DNA from: Actinomycetota bacterium
GTDB lineage: Bacteria > Actinomycetota > Acidimicrobiia > IMCC26256 > PALSA-555
Direction of reading: 5' to 3'
Assembly (NCBI GenBank): GCA_003140175.1
Contig: PLJD01000069.1
Coordinates: forward strand, 16,093-80,092
DNA length: 64,000 nt
Below are positions 1 through 8,025 of the stretch, piece after piece; the first letter of the stretch is position 1, and each line of letters starts with the position of its first letter. Position numbers and translations under genes: made by a program. The notes below the pieces were generated by a model, which worked only from the letters and a program-made list of their open reading frames with translations, was not told the origin of the DNA and did no database searches.

Positions 1-705
1 GTCAACAACGGCAACGGCCGTCAGGCCCGCGCCACGACGGCGATCTTCGATGCCACGGCGGCCAAGCAGGTGTTCGCGTGGATGTCCAAGATGGTGAGCA
101 GCGGCCTAGCCGTCGTGAACAACGACCAGAACACCGAGGCCTACAACAACCTGCTCGGGATCGGCAACGGCAACCAGGCCATGACGATCGACAGCTCGGC
201 GACGCTGGGGACGATCACCCAGCTGCTCAACAGCGGCCAGTATCCGAACGTCAACCTCGGGGTCGGTGCGATGCCGGGCCCGAGCGGCCCCGGCGGCGTC
301 CTCGTGGGCGGCGCGGCGTTCTACATCGTCAATAAGTCGTCGCCGGCCAAGCAGGCGGCAGCGTGGGAGTACCTCAAGTTCCTCGACTCGCCCCAGACCC
401 AGGCCACGTTCGGGGCCGCGACCGGGTACGTGCCGATCCGCAAGTCGTCGGTCACGCTTCCCGCCATGCAGCAGCTGTGGGCCAAGATCCCCGGCTACAA
501 GGTCGCCTACGACCAGCTCGTGACCGGACCCTCCAACACGGCGACCGCCGGCCCGGTGATCGGCGACTACCAGGGGGTCCGCGACGCGGTCCGCAACGCT
601 GAGGAGGCCATGTTCTCCAACGGCGTGAAGTCCAACACCGCACTGGCTCAGGCGGTGAAGAACGCCACCGCGGCCATCCAGGCGTACAACGCCCGAGTCG
701 GGTAG
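1..705 (+). CDS. ABC transporter extracellular solute-binding protein, family 1 (5'-truncated)
   Basis: The reading frame is open from base 1, so the ORF-track start at 70 is internal and the gene begins before the window. The visible 234 residues match the C-terminal lobe of MalE/UgpB-type sugar or glycerol-phosphate binding proteins. The region has GGAAFYIVNKSS, an AAWEYLKFL helix and TGYVPIRKS, all typical of that family. Such proteins are lipid-anchored outside the membrane and deliver substrate to a two-permease ABC importer. No permease or ATPase partner follows, so partners would lie upstream of the window. It converges on the thiolase-like gene with a 1-nt gap. The substrate cannot be told from this fragment. 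Confidence 0.85.
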   Translation, partial: VNNGNGRQARATTAIFDATAAKQVFAWMSKMVSSGLAVVNNDQNTEAYNNLLGIGNGNQAMTIDSSATLGTITQLLNSGQYPNVNLGVGAMPGPSGPGGVLVGGAAFYIVNKSSPAKQAAAWEYLKFLDSPQTQATFGAATGYVPIRKSSVTLPAMQQLWAKIPGYKVAYDQLVTGPSNTATAGPVIGDYQGVRDAVRNAEEAMFSNGVKSNTALAQAVKNATAAIQAYNARVG

Positions 706-706
706 C

Positions 707-1840
707 TCAGCGGGACACGATCGTGACCGACGCGTTGGCGCCTCGCCCGACCGTGTGGGCGAGGCCGACGCGGGCGCCCTCGATCTGACGGGCGTCGGCC
801 GTTCCGCGCAGCTGGCGGGTCAGCTCGACGACCTGTCCGAGCGCTGAGGCGCCGAGCGGCTCACCCTTCGAGAGGAGCCCGCCGCTCGGGTTCACGGGGA
901 GACGCCCGCCGAGCGCGGTCGTGCCCTCCTCGAGGAGGCGCCCCTGTTCGCCGCGTTCGCACAGGCCGAGTTCCTCGTACGAGAGGAGCTCGCGGGCGGC
1001 GTCGGTGTCTTGGCACTCGACGACGTCGAGGTCGGTGGGGCCGACGCCCGCGGCCGCGTACGCGTCGCGGGCGGCGAGCGTGCTGGGCGGCGGGATGTCG
1101 TCGTCCTCGACGCCGCTCATCGGCGTCGCCTCGCCGAGCACTGACCCCGGCAGATGCGAGCGCAGCACCGCCGCGTCGAGGCGTACCGCGTCGGACGCCG
1201 CGTCGGCGGCGCGGCGCAGCACGACCGCGGCGGCTCCCTCGTTCGGTGAGCAGAGCATGAACAGGTGCAACGGCTCACACACCAGGCGGGATCCGAGCAC
1301 CTCCTCGACCGTGGTCTCGCGGCGGAACATCGCGTCGGGGTTGTGGACGCCGTGGCGGCGGTTCTTGACCACGACCTGGGCGAGCTGCTCCTTCGTGACG
1401 TTGGCCTCGCGTTGGAGGCGTTGGGCGCGCAGCGCGAAGTACGCGGGGGTCGCGGCGAGGCCGGCCGCTTCCCGCCACGGTTCGAAGAACGTGGAGCGGA
1501 TGATGCCCTTCGGCATCTTCTCGATCCCGAAGACGAGCACCGTGTCGTACTGGCCCGCCCGGATCGCTCCCGCGGCCAGCATGAGCGCGGCGGCGCCGCT
1601 CGCGCAGCCGGCTTCCACGTCGACGATCGGGATTCCGGTGCGTCCGATCGCGCTGAGGACCTTGTGGCCCGCCGCCACGCCGGCGTACGCGGTGCCGCAG
1701 AACGCGGCGTCGAAGCGGGGATCGCCCGCCTCGTCGAGGGCGGCCCGCACCGCGGCGATGCCGAGCTCGGTGACCGTGAGGTCCGGGAATCGGCCGAAGG
1801 GATGGATCCCGACGCCAGCCACCCGCACGTCGGTGCTCAT
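707..1840 (-). CDS. SCP2/lipid-transfer-type thiolase-like protein, probable acyl-CoA retro-aldolase partner of DUF35
   Basis: A 377-residue thiolase-superfamily protein, last gene of the gltA-headed operon. It overlaps the DUF35 gene by 4 bp (ATGA), which fixes the ATG at 1840. The nucleophile-region Cys is present (VEAGCASGAA, about residue 79). The C-terminal motif that is GHP in true thiolases reads SKGEPLGAS (Glu about 327), so the catalytic His is missing. The NPSGG element just before it is intact. Thiolase-like proteins encoded next to DUF35 proteins include the Ltp2-type steroid side-chain retro-aldolases. A C-C lyase role on a beta-hydroxyacyl-CoA is therefore more likely than classical thiolysis. 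That is inference from the missing residue and the neighbour. The substrate is unknown. Confidence 0.8.
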   Translation of the reverse strand: MSTDVRVAGVGIHPFGRFPDLTVTELGIAAVRAALDEAGDPRFDAAFCGTAYAGVAAGHKVLSAIGRTGIPIVDVEAGCASGAAALMLAAGAIRAGQYDTVLVFGIEKMPKGIIRSTFFEPWREAAGLAATPAYFALRAQRLQREANVTKEQLAQVVVKNRRHGVHNPDAMFRRETTVEEVLGSRLVCEPLHLFMLCSPNEGAAAVVLRRAADAASDAVRLDAAVLRSHLPGSVLGEATPMSGVEDDDIPPPSTLAARDAYAAAGVGPTDLDVVECQDTDAARELLSYEELGLCERGEQGRLLEEGTTALGGRLPVNPSGGLLSKGEPLGASALGQVVELTRQLRGTADARQIEGARVGLAHTVGRGANASVTIVSR

Positions 1841-2247
1841 GGCGTGGGAGCAAACGAGTAGGTCACGACCGTGTCGCCGTCGTGATCGGTGTGGAGGGCA
1901 ACGATCGCGGCCTGCATGGGCTGGCCGAACTGCAGCGCGGCGCCGTCGCCGATCTCGAGCCGGGTGATGACCCGCAGACCCGCCGACAGCTCGACCACGC
2001 CGAAACCGAAGGGGACCGGCCCGTCGTAGCCGGGCGGCGCGGTGTGGACCGTGGTCCATCCCCATAGCGTTCCGACCCCGGCGAGACGGACCGGCTCCAC
2101 GTCCACCGACGAGCAGTACGGGCAGGTCGCCGAGCGCGGGAACTGGGGACGCCCGCACGTGCGGCACCGCGCCCCGAGCAGCACGACGTCGCCGGCGTCG
2201 TCGTCGAAGAGCCCGGAACGGACGGGAACCCGCCGGGGGGTGCTCAC
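1837..2247 (-). CDS. DUF35 / OB-fold zinc-ribbon acyl-CoA-associated protein
   Basis: A 136-residue protein with an N-terminal zinc ribbon formed by two Cys pairs (CRTCG near residue 28 and CPYCSS near 42), followed by an OB-fold (GVGTLWGWTTVHTAPPGY). This is the DUF35 architecture. DUF35 proteins bind and stabilise SCP2-thiolase-like enzymes, help place acyl-CoA, and sometimes are fused to MaoC hydratases. GTG start at 2247 overlaps the CoA-transferase stop by 4 bp, and its own stop overlaps the thiolase-like start by 4 bp. The two products are therefore probably made in equal amounts and form one complex. Confidence 0.88.
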   Translation of the reverse strand: MSTPRRVPVRSGLFDDDAGDVVLLGARCRTCGRPQFPRSATCPYCSSVDVEPVRLAGVGTLWGWTTVHTAPPGYDGPVPFGFGVVELSAGLRVITRLEIGDGAALQFGQPMQAAIVALHTDHDGDTVVTYSFAPTP

Positions 2248-3446
2248 ACCACACCGTCGGCGGCGAGCCGATCGAGCTCGGTCTCCGACACGCCGAGGTC
2301 GCCGAATACAGCCCGGGTGTGCTCACCGAGGCGGGGTGCGCCGCTCGGCGCGGCGGGGACCTCACCCACCCGGCGAGGGTACGGGGCCTGTTGGCGCAGC
2401 GGCCCGATCACGGGATCCTCGACGGTGACGAGGTCACCCCGGGCGCCCAGGTGCGGGTCGGCGAAGATGTCGGCGGCGGTGTACGCGGTCGCGACCGGCA
2501 CGTCGCAGGCCACACAGCGGGCCTCGATGGTCGGCGCGTCGAGGCTGCTCGTCCAGGCGGCGACCAGCTCGTTGATCTCGTCGCCGTTGGCGGCTCGGTC
2601 AACGAGTCGGGCGAACCGGGGGTTGTCGACGAGGTCGAGCCGGTCCATCGCCTGACAGAGCCGGGCGAAGTTGGCGTCGGAGCCCGCCACGATGCATACG
2701 TACCGGCCGTCCGCGGTCGGGTAGTTGTCCAACGGTGCCGAGTTCGCGAGGCGGTTCCCTTCCCGGGAGCGCACGATCCCGAGCGCGTCATAGGCGGCGA
2801 GGGTCCACTCGAGGACCCGCAGCGCCGCGCCGTAGAGCGCGGCGTCGATCACCGCGCCCTGCCCGCCTCGTCCCGTGTCGCGCGCGTACAGCGAGCAGGT
2901 CGCGGCGTGCGCGGCGAACACGCCGGTCAGATAGTCCGAGATCGTGACGCCGACCCGGACCGGCGGACGGTCCGGATAGCCGGTCAGGTGCAGCAGGCCG
3001 CCGTACCCGATCCCAACCCGGTCCAGTCCCGGCCGCGGCGCGTACGGGCCGTCCTGGCCGAAGCTGCTGATCCGCACCGTGATGAGGCGGGGGTCGAGCG
3101 CCCCGGGCGCCAGGCCCCAGCCCTCGAGGGTCCCGGGCCGGAAGTTCTCGACCACGACGTCGGCGGTGGCGGCGAGGCGGCGGAACAGGTCTTGGCCCTC
3201 CGAACGGCGCAGGTCCAAGGTGACGCTCTGACGCCCTCGACCCTCGACCGCCCAGAACAGCGAGTAGCCCGGATCCATGGCCTCGACGGGCACGAAGGGC
3301 CCGATCTCGCGCATGAAGTCGCCCCGGCGGGGCTGCTCGACCTTGATGACCTCCGCGCCCTGCTCGCCGAGGAGGCCGGCGCAGAAGGGGGCCGCGATCC
3401 GGGTCCCGAGGTCGAGGACGCGGAGGCCGCTGAGCGGTCCGGTCAC
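2244..3446 (-). CDS. CaiB/BaiF family (class III) CoA-transferase
   Basis: A 400-residue protein starting at the GTG (3446) that overlaps the hydratase stop (GTGA); the longer ORF in the track reads into the upstream gene. The N-terminus LSGLRVLDLGTRIAAPF and the segments GAEVIKVEQP, VVENFRPGTLEGWGL and GVTISDYLTGVFAA are family hallmarks. The ISDYLTG segment lies in the region holding the catalytic Asp that carries the acyl anhydride. Class III transferases move CoA between carboxylic acids. In this operon it probably activates the acid that is then oxidised and cleaved by its neighbours. Racemase relatives (AMACR-type) share the fold and cannot be excluded. Confidence 0.88.
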   Translation of the reverse strand: MTGPLSGLRVLDLGTRIAAPFCAGLLGEQGAEVIKVEQPRRGDFMREIGPFVPVEAMDPGYSLFWAVEGRGRQSVTLDLRRSEGQDLFRRLAATADVVVENFRPGTLEGWGLAPGALDPRLITVRISSFGQDGPYAPRPGLDRVGIGYGGLLHLTGYPDRPPVRVGVTISDYLTGVFAAHAATCSLYARDTGRGGQGAVIDAALYGAALRVLEWTLAAYDALGIVRSREGNRLANSAPLDNYPTADGRYVCIVAGSDANFARLCQAMDRLDLVDNPRFARLVDRAANGDEINELVAAWTSSLDAPTIEARCVACDVPVATAYTAADIFADPHLGARGDLVTVEDPVIGPLRQQAPYPRRVGEVPAAPSGAPRLGEHTRAVFGDLGVSETELDRLAADGVV

Positions 3447-4273
3447 TGACCCGCCTGCTCGCGCTTCACTGCGTCCATCCCGCCCTGCTTGCGGGCGTCG
3501 GTCGCGGCCAGCGCGGTCGCCGAGTTGCTCACCAGCTGGTGGATCATGAAGTGGTAGCGCCACGAGGCGCGCTGGCCGGAGAGGTCGAGCATCTGGTTGA
3601 TCGATTCCTTGATCGCCTGGGCGGTCACCGGCGGGACGAGCGCGACCTGCTCGGCCATCGCGCGGGCGGCGGCGTCGAGCTCCGCTCGGGGCACCACGCG
3701 GTTCACCAACCCGAGCCGTTCGGCCTCGTCGGCCTCGATCGTCGATGCGCAGAGCAGGAATTCCTTGGCCTTGCGCGGCCCGAGCTCCCACGGCTCGACG
3801 AGCAGCTCGACACCGACCCCGGTCATGCGCGCGACCGGGTTCGAGAACCGGGCGTCGTCGGCCGCCACGATCAGATCACACATGCACGCCAGCATCAGCC
3901 CGGCCGCCGCGCACGCCCCCTGGACCGCAGCGATCGTGGGCTTCCGGAAGTCGCGCAGTCGGACGCAGCGATCGAAGTACATGACCTGCTCGTGACGCCA
4001 CTTCCCCTCGGGCGTGTCCCGCAGGCGAGCCCACTCGTCGGCACCGCTCAGGATCTCCTTGAGGTCGTGGCCCGCCGAGAAATGCTTGCCCTCACCGGCG
4101 AGGACGACCACCCGCACGTCGTCGTCGGCGTCGGCGAGGTCGAGCGCGGCGTCAAGCTCGTCGAGCAGGCGGCTGTTCTGCGCGTTCGCCGCCTCCGGCC
4201 GGTGCAGCCGAACGGTGGCGACGGCACCATCGACGCCGTAGCGGATCGTCTCGAACTCCACGGTGTTCATCAT
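3443..4273 (-). CDS. enoyl-CoA hydratase/isomerase family protein
   Basis: A crotonase-fold protein of about 276 residues. The oxyanion-hole regions are visible (GKHFSAGHDLKE and VQGACAAAGLMLAC). The loop that carries the usual catalytic glutamates reads MTGVGVELLVEPWELG, so the exact reaction (hydratase, isomerase or hydrolase) is open. I chose the ATG at 4273 (MMNTVEF). The track start at 4300 is a GTG adding nine weakly conserved residues. The stop overlaps the CoA-transferase GTG by 4 bp, while 81 bp separate it from the upstream acyl-CoA dehydrogenase. It supplies the hydration step of the pathway encoded by this operon. Confidence 0.85.
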   Translation of the reverse strand: MMNTVEFETIRYGVDGAVATVRLHRPEAANAQNSRLLDELDAALDLADADDDVRVVVLAGEGKHFSAGHDLKEILSGADEWARLRDTPEGKWRHEQVMYFDRCVRLRDFRKPTIAAVQGACAAAGLMLACMCDLIVAADDARFSNPVARMTGVGVELLVEPWELGPRKAKEFLLCASTIEADEAERLGLVNRVVPRAELDAAARAMAEQVALVPPVTAQAIKESINQMLDLSGQRASWRYHFMIHQLVSNSATALAATDARKQGGMDAVKREQAGQ

Positions 4274-4354
4274 GCCAGGCCCACCCGCGCTCCCAGTCAC
4301 GCCGCTGCGCCGCGGACCGTTGAGCCGATCCCACGGGTCCGGCGCCGAGCGCGC

Positions 4355-5557
4355 TCAGCGTGTCGGCGCGGCATCCCGTCGCGGCTCGCGGGGGAGACCG
4401 AGCACGCGTTCCCCGAGGATGTTGCGCTGGACCTCGTTCGTGCCGGCCCAGATCGACGAGGCCTGGTAGTAGAGCCACGAGCGCTGCCAGGTGCCGTCGC
4501 CCGGGTTGTCGGCCGCGCCGTGCCAGAGCGGTGCGGCGCTCCCGAGGACCGCCATGACCGTGTCGTGGAGCCGCTTGCTCATCTCGCTCCACGACACCTT
4601 CATGGTGCTGCCCTCCGGTCCGGGCTCCTCACCTCTGGCCACGCGCGACAGCGACCGCCAGTTCGCGAGCTGGAAGAGGCGAACCTCGACCGCGGCTTGC
4701 GCGAGGCGTGGCCGGAGCCGGTCGTCGTCCCAGGCCCCACGCTCGAGTCCGAGGCGGAGGAGCTCCTCCACCAGCTGCAGGTGAATCACCAGCTGGCGGG
4801 GATTGATGCCGCGCTCATGGGAGAGGGTCGAGTTGGCGACCCTCCACCCCTCGTTGAGGGGGCCGATCAACGCGTCCTCGGGCACGAACGTGTCGGTGAA
4901 GAACACCTCGTTGAACTCGGTTTCGTCGGTGATCTGGCGCAGCGGCCGTACGTCCACGCCGGCGGCCCGCATGTCGACCCCGAACGCCGAGATCCCGCGC
5001 TGCTTTGGGACGTCGGGATCGGTGCGGGCGAGGCAGAGCCCCCAGTCGGCGAACTGCGCGTAGCTGGTCCAGACCTTCTGGCCGTTGAGCCGCCAGCCGC
5101 CCTCGGTCGGGGTCGCCCGAGTGGTGAGGGACGCGAGGTCACTGCCCGCGCTGGGCTCGCTGAACAGCTGACACCACAGCTCCTCGCCGGGCAGGATCCG
5201 TCCCAGCCAGCGGGCCCGCTGCTCGGGGGTGCCGTGGGCGAGCAGCGTGGGGCCGACCAGGTTGATGCCGATGCGTCCGACCAGTTCGGGAGCGCGCGCG
5301 CGGGCGAGTTCCTCGGTGACGACGAAATGCTCGACCGGCCCGGCACCCCGCCCGCCGTACTCCTCGGGCCAGGCAACACCGACCCACCGGCCGGCGGCCA
5401 GACGACGCTGCCAGTCGCGAAGGAAGGCGACCTCGTCGGCGAGATCGTCGAAGCGGGGCGGTAAGCCGCGCCCATACTCCCAGGGCAGGTGCTCGCGCAG
5501 CCAGGCGCGGAACTCGTCGCGGAGGCGCTGCTCGTCGCCGGTCGGCGCGAGGTTCAC
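4355..5557 (-). CDS. acyl-CoA dehydrogenase
   Basis: A 400-residue flavoprotein of the acyl-CoA dehydrogenase family, with helical N-terminal domain, middle beta domain and helical C-terminal domain. The FAD/substrate motif CQLFSEPSAGSDL lies near residue 130, GQKVWTSYAQFAD in the beta domain, and the C-terminal loop IWAGTNEVQRNILGERVLGLP carries the usual Glu/Gln positions. The GTG at 5557 overlaps the citrate synthase stop by 4 bp, so the two are probably translationally coupled. It would introduce the alpha-beta double bond hydrated by the next gene product. It resembles the mycobacterial FadE types that act on bulky acyl groups; substrate assignment is inference. Confidence 0.9.
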   Translation of the reverse strand: MNLAPTGDEQRLRDEFRAWLREHLPWEYGRGLPPRFDDLADEVAFLRDWQRRLAAGRWVGVAWPEEYGGRGAGPVEHFVVTEELARARAPELVGRIGINLVGPTLLAHGTPEQRARWLGRILPGEELWCQLFSEPSAGSDLASLTTRATPTEGGWRLNGQKVWTSYAQFADWGLCLARTDPDVPKQRGISAFGVDMRAAGVDVRPLRQITDETEFNEVFFTDTFVPEDALIGPLNEGWRVANSTLSHERGINPRQLVIHLQLVEELLRLGLERGAWDDDRLRPRLAQAAVEVRLFQLANWRSLSRVARGEEPGPEGSTMKVSWSEMSKRLHDTVMAVLGSAAPLWHGAADNPGDGTWQRSWLYYQASSIWAGTNEVQRNILGERVLGLPREPRRDAAPTR

Positions 5558-6855
5558 CGCCGCTGATCGATCGGCACGTAGTCGCGCTCGCCGGCACCGA
5601 CGTAGATCTGGCGGGGGCGGCCGATCTTGGTCTTCGGGCTCTCCATCATCTCTTTCCAGTGCGCGATCCAGCCCGGCAGCCGACCCAGCGCGAACAGCAC
5701 CGGGAACATGTTGGTCGGGAAGCCCATCGCCCGGTAGATGAGGCCCGAGTAGAAGTCGACGTTGGGATAGAGCTTGCGCTCGACGAAGTAGCCGTCGGAG
5801 ATCGCAACATCCTCGAGGCGCAGCGCCAGGTCGAGGAGGTCGTCCATGCGGCCCAGCTCCTCGATCACCCGGTGGGCCTGCTCCTTGATGATTCGGGCCC
5901 GCGGGTCGTAGTTGCGGTACACGCGGTGACCGAACCCCGAGAGTTTGAACGGGTCGTCGGGGTCCTTCGCTCGGGCGACGTACTTGTCGATGTTGTTCCC
6001 GTCGGCGCGGATGTTCTGGAGCATCTCGATGACGGCCTGGTTCGCGCCGCCGTGCAGCGGGCCCCACAGCGCGTTGATGCCGGCGGCGATCGAGGCGAAG
6101 AGGTTGGCCTCGCTGGAGCCCACCAGGCGCACCGTCGACGTCGAGCAGTTCTGCTCGTGGTCGGCGTGGAGGATGAGCAGGATCTTCAGGGCATGGACGA
6201 CCGTCGGGCTGACCTCGTAGGGCTCCGACGGCACCGCGAACATCATGGTGAGGAAGTTCTCGATCAGGTCGAGCTCGTTGTTCGGGTACAGGAACGGCTG
6301 GCCGATCGACTTCTTGTACGAGTACGCGGCGATCGTGGGCAGCTTGGCGATGAGCCGCACGATGGCGAGCTGGACCTGGTCCGGGTCGTGGGGATCCGAG
6401 CTGTCGGGGTAGAAGGTCGACAGGGCGCTCACCACGCACGAGAGCGCCCCCATCGGATGCGCGTCGTGGGGAAACCCGTCGAAGAACCGCTTGGCTTCCT
6501 CGTGGAGCAGCGTGTGCTTGCGGATCGACCGGCTGAACTCGTCGCGTTGGTCGCGGGTCGGGAGCTCCCCGTAGATGAGCAGGTACGCGGTCTCCAGGAA
6601 CGAGGGGGAGTGACCCGAAACCAGCTGTTCGATCGGGACGCCGCGGTAGCGGAGGATCCCCGCCTCACCGTCAATGAAGGTGATCGCCGACTCGCACGAG
6701 CCGGTGTTGACGAACCCGTAGTCGAGTGTCACCAACCCGGACTGCGCGCGCAGCTTCGCGATGTCGACCCCGAGCTCGTTCTCGGTTCCGCGAACGACGG
6801 GCAGTTCCACCTCGGTGTCGCCGTGACGAAGGTACGCGGGCTTCTCGTCGCTCAC
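5554..6855 (-). CDS. gltA: citrate synthase
   Basis: A 433-residue citrate synthase condensing acetyl-CoA and oxaloacetate. The conserved LHADHEQNCSTSTVR segment and the signature GFGHRVYRNYDPR are present, as are the GALSCVVSAL and GPLHGGANQAV regions. Length fits type II (GltA-like) enzymes. The GTG at 6855 follows an AGGAG-like ribosome site at the expected distance; the 874-residue track ORF only extends into antisense sequence. It is the first gene of a six-gene operon of acyl-CoA catabolism. That position suggests that acetyl-CoA released by the pathway is captured locally, or that this is a paralogue induced with the pathway. Confidence 0.95.
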   Translation of the reverse strand: MSDEKPAYLRHGDTEVELPVVRGTENELGVDIAKLRAQSGLVTLDYGFVNTGSCESAITFIDGEAGILRYRGVPIEQLVSGHSPSFLETAYLLIYGELPTRDQRDEFSRSIRKHTLLHEEAKRFFDGFPHDAHPMGALSCVVSALSTFYPDSSDPHDPDQVQLAIVRLIAKLPTIAAYSYKKSIGQPFLYPNNELDLIENFLTMMFAVPSEPYEVSPTVVHALKILLILHADHEQNCSTSTVRLVGSSEANLFASIAAGINALWGPLHGGANQAVIEMLQNIRADGNNIDKYVARAKDPDDPFKLSGFGHRVYRNYDPRARIIKEQAHRVIEELGRMDDLLDLALRLEDVAISDGYFVERKLYPNVDFYSGLIYRAMGFPTNMFPVLFALGRLPGWIAHWKEMMESPKTKIGRPRQIYVGAGERDYVPIDQRR

Positions 6856-6884
6856 GGCGCTGCTCCTGGCTGGGGTTCGTTTGC

Positions 6885-6890
6885 AGCGTA
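6885..6890 (-). promoter_or_regulatory. putative -10 box of the gltA operon
   Basis: TACGCT on the minus strand. The expected transcription start lies about 25 nt upstream of the gltA GTG, leaving room for the AGGAG ribosome site. No convincing -35 is seen. Confidence 0.45.
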
Positions 6891-6922
6891 GCGGTGGCGC
6901 AGGCACCGTCAGATGGTCGGGG

Positions 6923-6928
6923 TAGCCT
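6923..6928 (+). promoter_or_regulatory. leaderless-type -10 box (TAGCCT) before acyl-CoA dehydrogenase
   Basis: TAGCCT is followed after 8 nt by TTG at 6937, the codon where homology to acyl-CoA dehydrogenases begins. The spacing matches leaderless transcription and decides this start over the upstream ATG at 6913, which would lie before the hexamer. Confidence 0.5.
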
Positions 6929-6936
6929 GCCGCCGC

Positions 6937-8025
6937 TTGGACTTCGCCCTCACCGACGATCAAGAGGCGCTGCGCGACGCCGCCGGCGAGCTGCTCGACG
7001 ACCTGGCCTCGAGCGGGCGCGTCCGCGCGGTGGTGGACGGCGGCGGCGGCTGGGACGCCGCGCTGTGGGAGGCGATGCTCGCCCAGGGCTGGGCGGGCGT
7101 GACCCTCCCCGAAGCCCAGGGTGGGCTCGGGCTGGGAACCGTCGAGGTCGCGGTCCTGCTCGAGGAGGTGGGCCGACGCGCCGCGCCCGCCCCGTTCGCG
7201 TCGACGGTGCTCGCCCTCGAGGCCCTCGCCGCGGCGGGGGCCGACGACCGCGTGGCGTCGCTGCTCGCCGGGGATGGGCTGGCCTGCGTCGGGTGGGCTC
7301 GGCGCCTCGACGCGGTGCAGGGCCGGGTGTCGGGCGGTCGCTGGACGCTGTCGGGAGGCCCCGATCCGACGCTCTACGCGCCCGCGGCGCAGCTTGCGGT
7401 GGTCCCGGCGGCGACCGACGAAGGCCCGGCGCTGTTCGCGGTGGAGCTGGGCGACGAGCGCCGACCCGCACCCGAGCCGGCGATGGACCGGACTCGCGAG
7501 CTGGGATGGCTGCGCTTGGCCGACACGCCCGCGACCCGGCTCGGGGGCGACGAGGCGGTCCAATCCGTGATCGACCGGGGCGCGACGTACGCGGCGGCGG
7601 AGATGCTGGGGGGCGCGGGCCAGGTGCTGGCGATGGCCGTCGAGTACGCCAAAGAGCGGGTGCAGTTCGGCCGGCCGATCGGCAGCTTCCAGGCCGTCAA
7701 GCACCGGTGTGCGGACATGCTCGTCGATGTGGAGGGCATGCGGTCGAGCGTCTACTGGGCCGCATGGTGCATCGGCGCCGACGACCGGGACCGTTCGGTC
7801 GCGGCGTCCACAGCGAAGATCTGGTGCTCCGACGCCTCGAAGCGGGTCATGGCGTCGGGCCTGCAGGTCCACGGCGGGATCGGGTTCACCTGGGAGCACG
7901 ATCTGCACCTGTTCATGAAGCGCGCGCAGCTGGACCAGGTGTCCTTCGGCGACGCGTCGTTTCATCGCGAGCGGCTCGCCGCGCTGCTGCGCCCGCGGGT
8001 CGAGGCGGGCGAGAGCGTCCTCTAG
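6937..8025 (+). CDS. acyl-CoA dehydrogenase (FadE-type)
   Basis: A 362-residue acyl-CoA dehydrogenase family protein beginning DFALTDDQEALRDAA, the usual N-terminal helix. The TTG at 6937 is preferred to the track ATG at 6913 because a TAGCCT -10 box sits 8 nt upstream and no ribosome site is seen. The C-terminal VHGGIGFTWEHDLHLFMKRA is typical of the actinobacterial heteromeric FadE subfamily, in which two different chains share one active site. Substrate-binding and flavin motifs are less conserved in the middle than in the other dehydrogenases here, which fits a partner subunit. It is divergent from gltA and convergent with the ligase gene, whose stop it overlaps by 4 bp. Confidence 0.87.
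   Translation: MDFALTDDQEALRDAAGELLDDLASSGRVRAVVDGGGGWDAALWEAMLAQGWAGVTLPEAQGGLGLGTVEVAVLLEEVGRRAAPAPFASTVLALEALAAAGADDRVASLLAGDGLACVGWARRLDAVQGRVSGGRWTLSGGPDPTLYAPAAQLAVVPAATDEGPALFAVELGDERRPAPEPAMDRTRELGWLRLADTPATRLGGDEAVQSVIDRGATYAAAEMLGGAGQVLAMAVEYAKERVQFGRPIGSFQAVKHRCADMLVDVEGMRSSVYWAAWCIGADDRDRSVAASTAKIWCSDASKRVMASGLQVHGGIGFTWEHDLHLFMKRAQLDQVSFGDASFHRERLAALLRPRVEAGESVL

Noticed and set aside
3539-6891. Long plus-strand ORFs of 641 and 410 residues opposite the gltA operon
   Set aside because: Antisense shadows of high-GC genes; no domains, and the minus-strand genes have full motifs and coupled overlaps.
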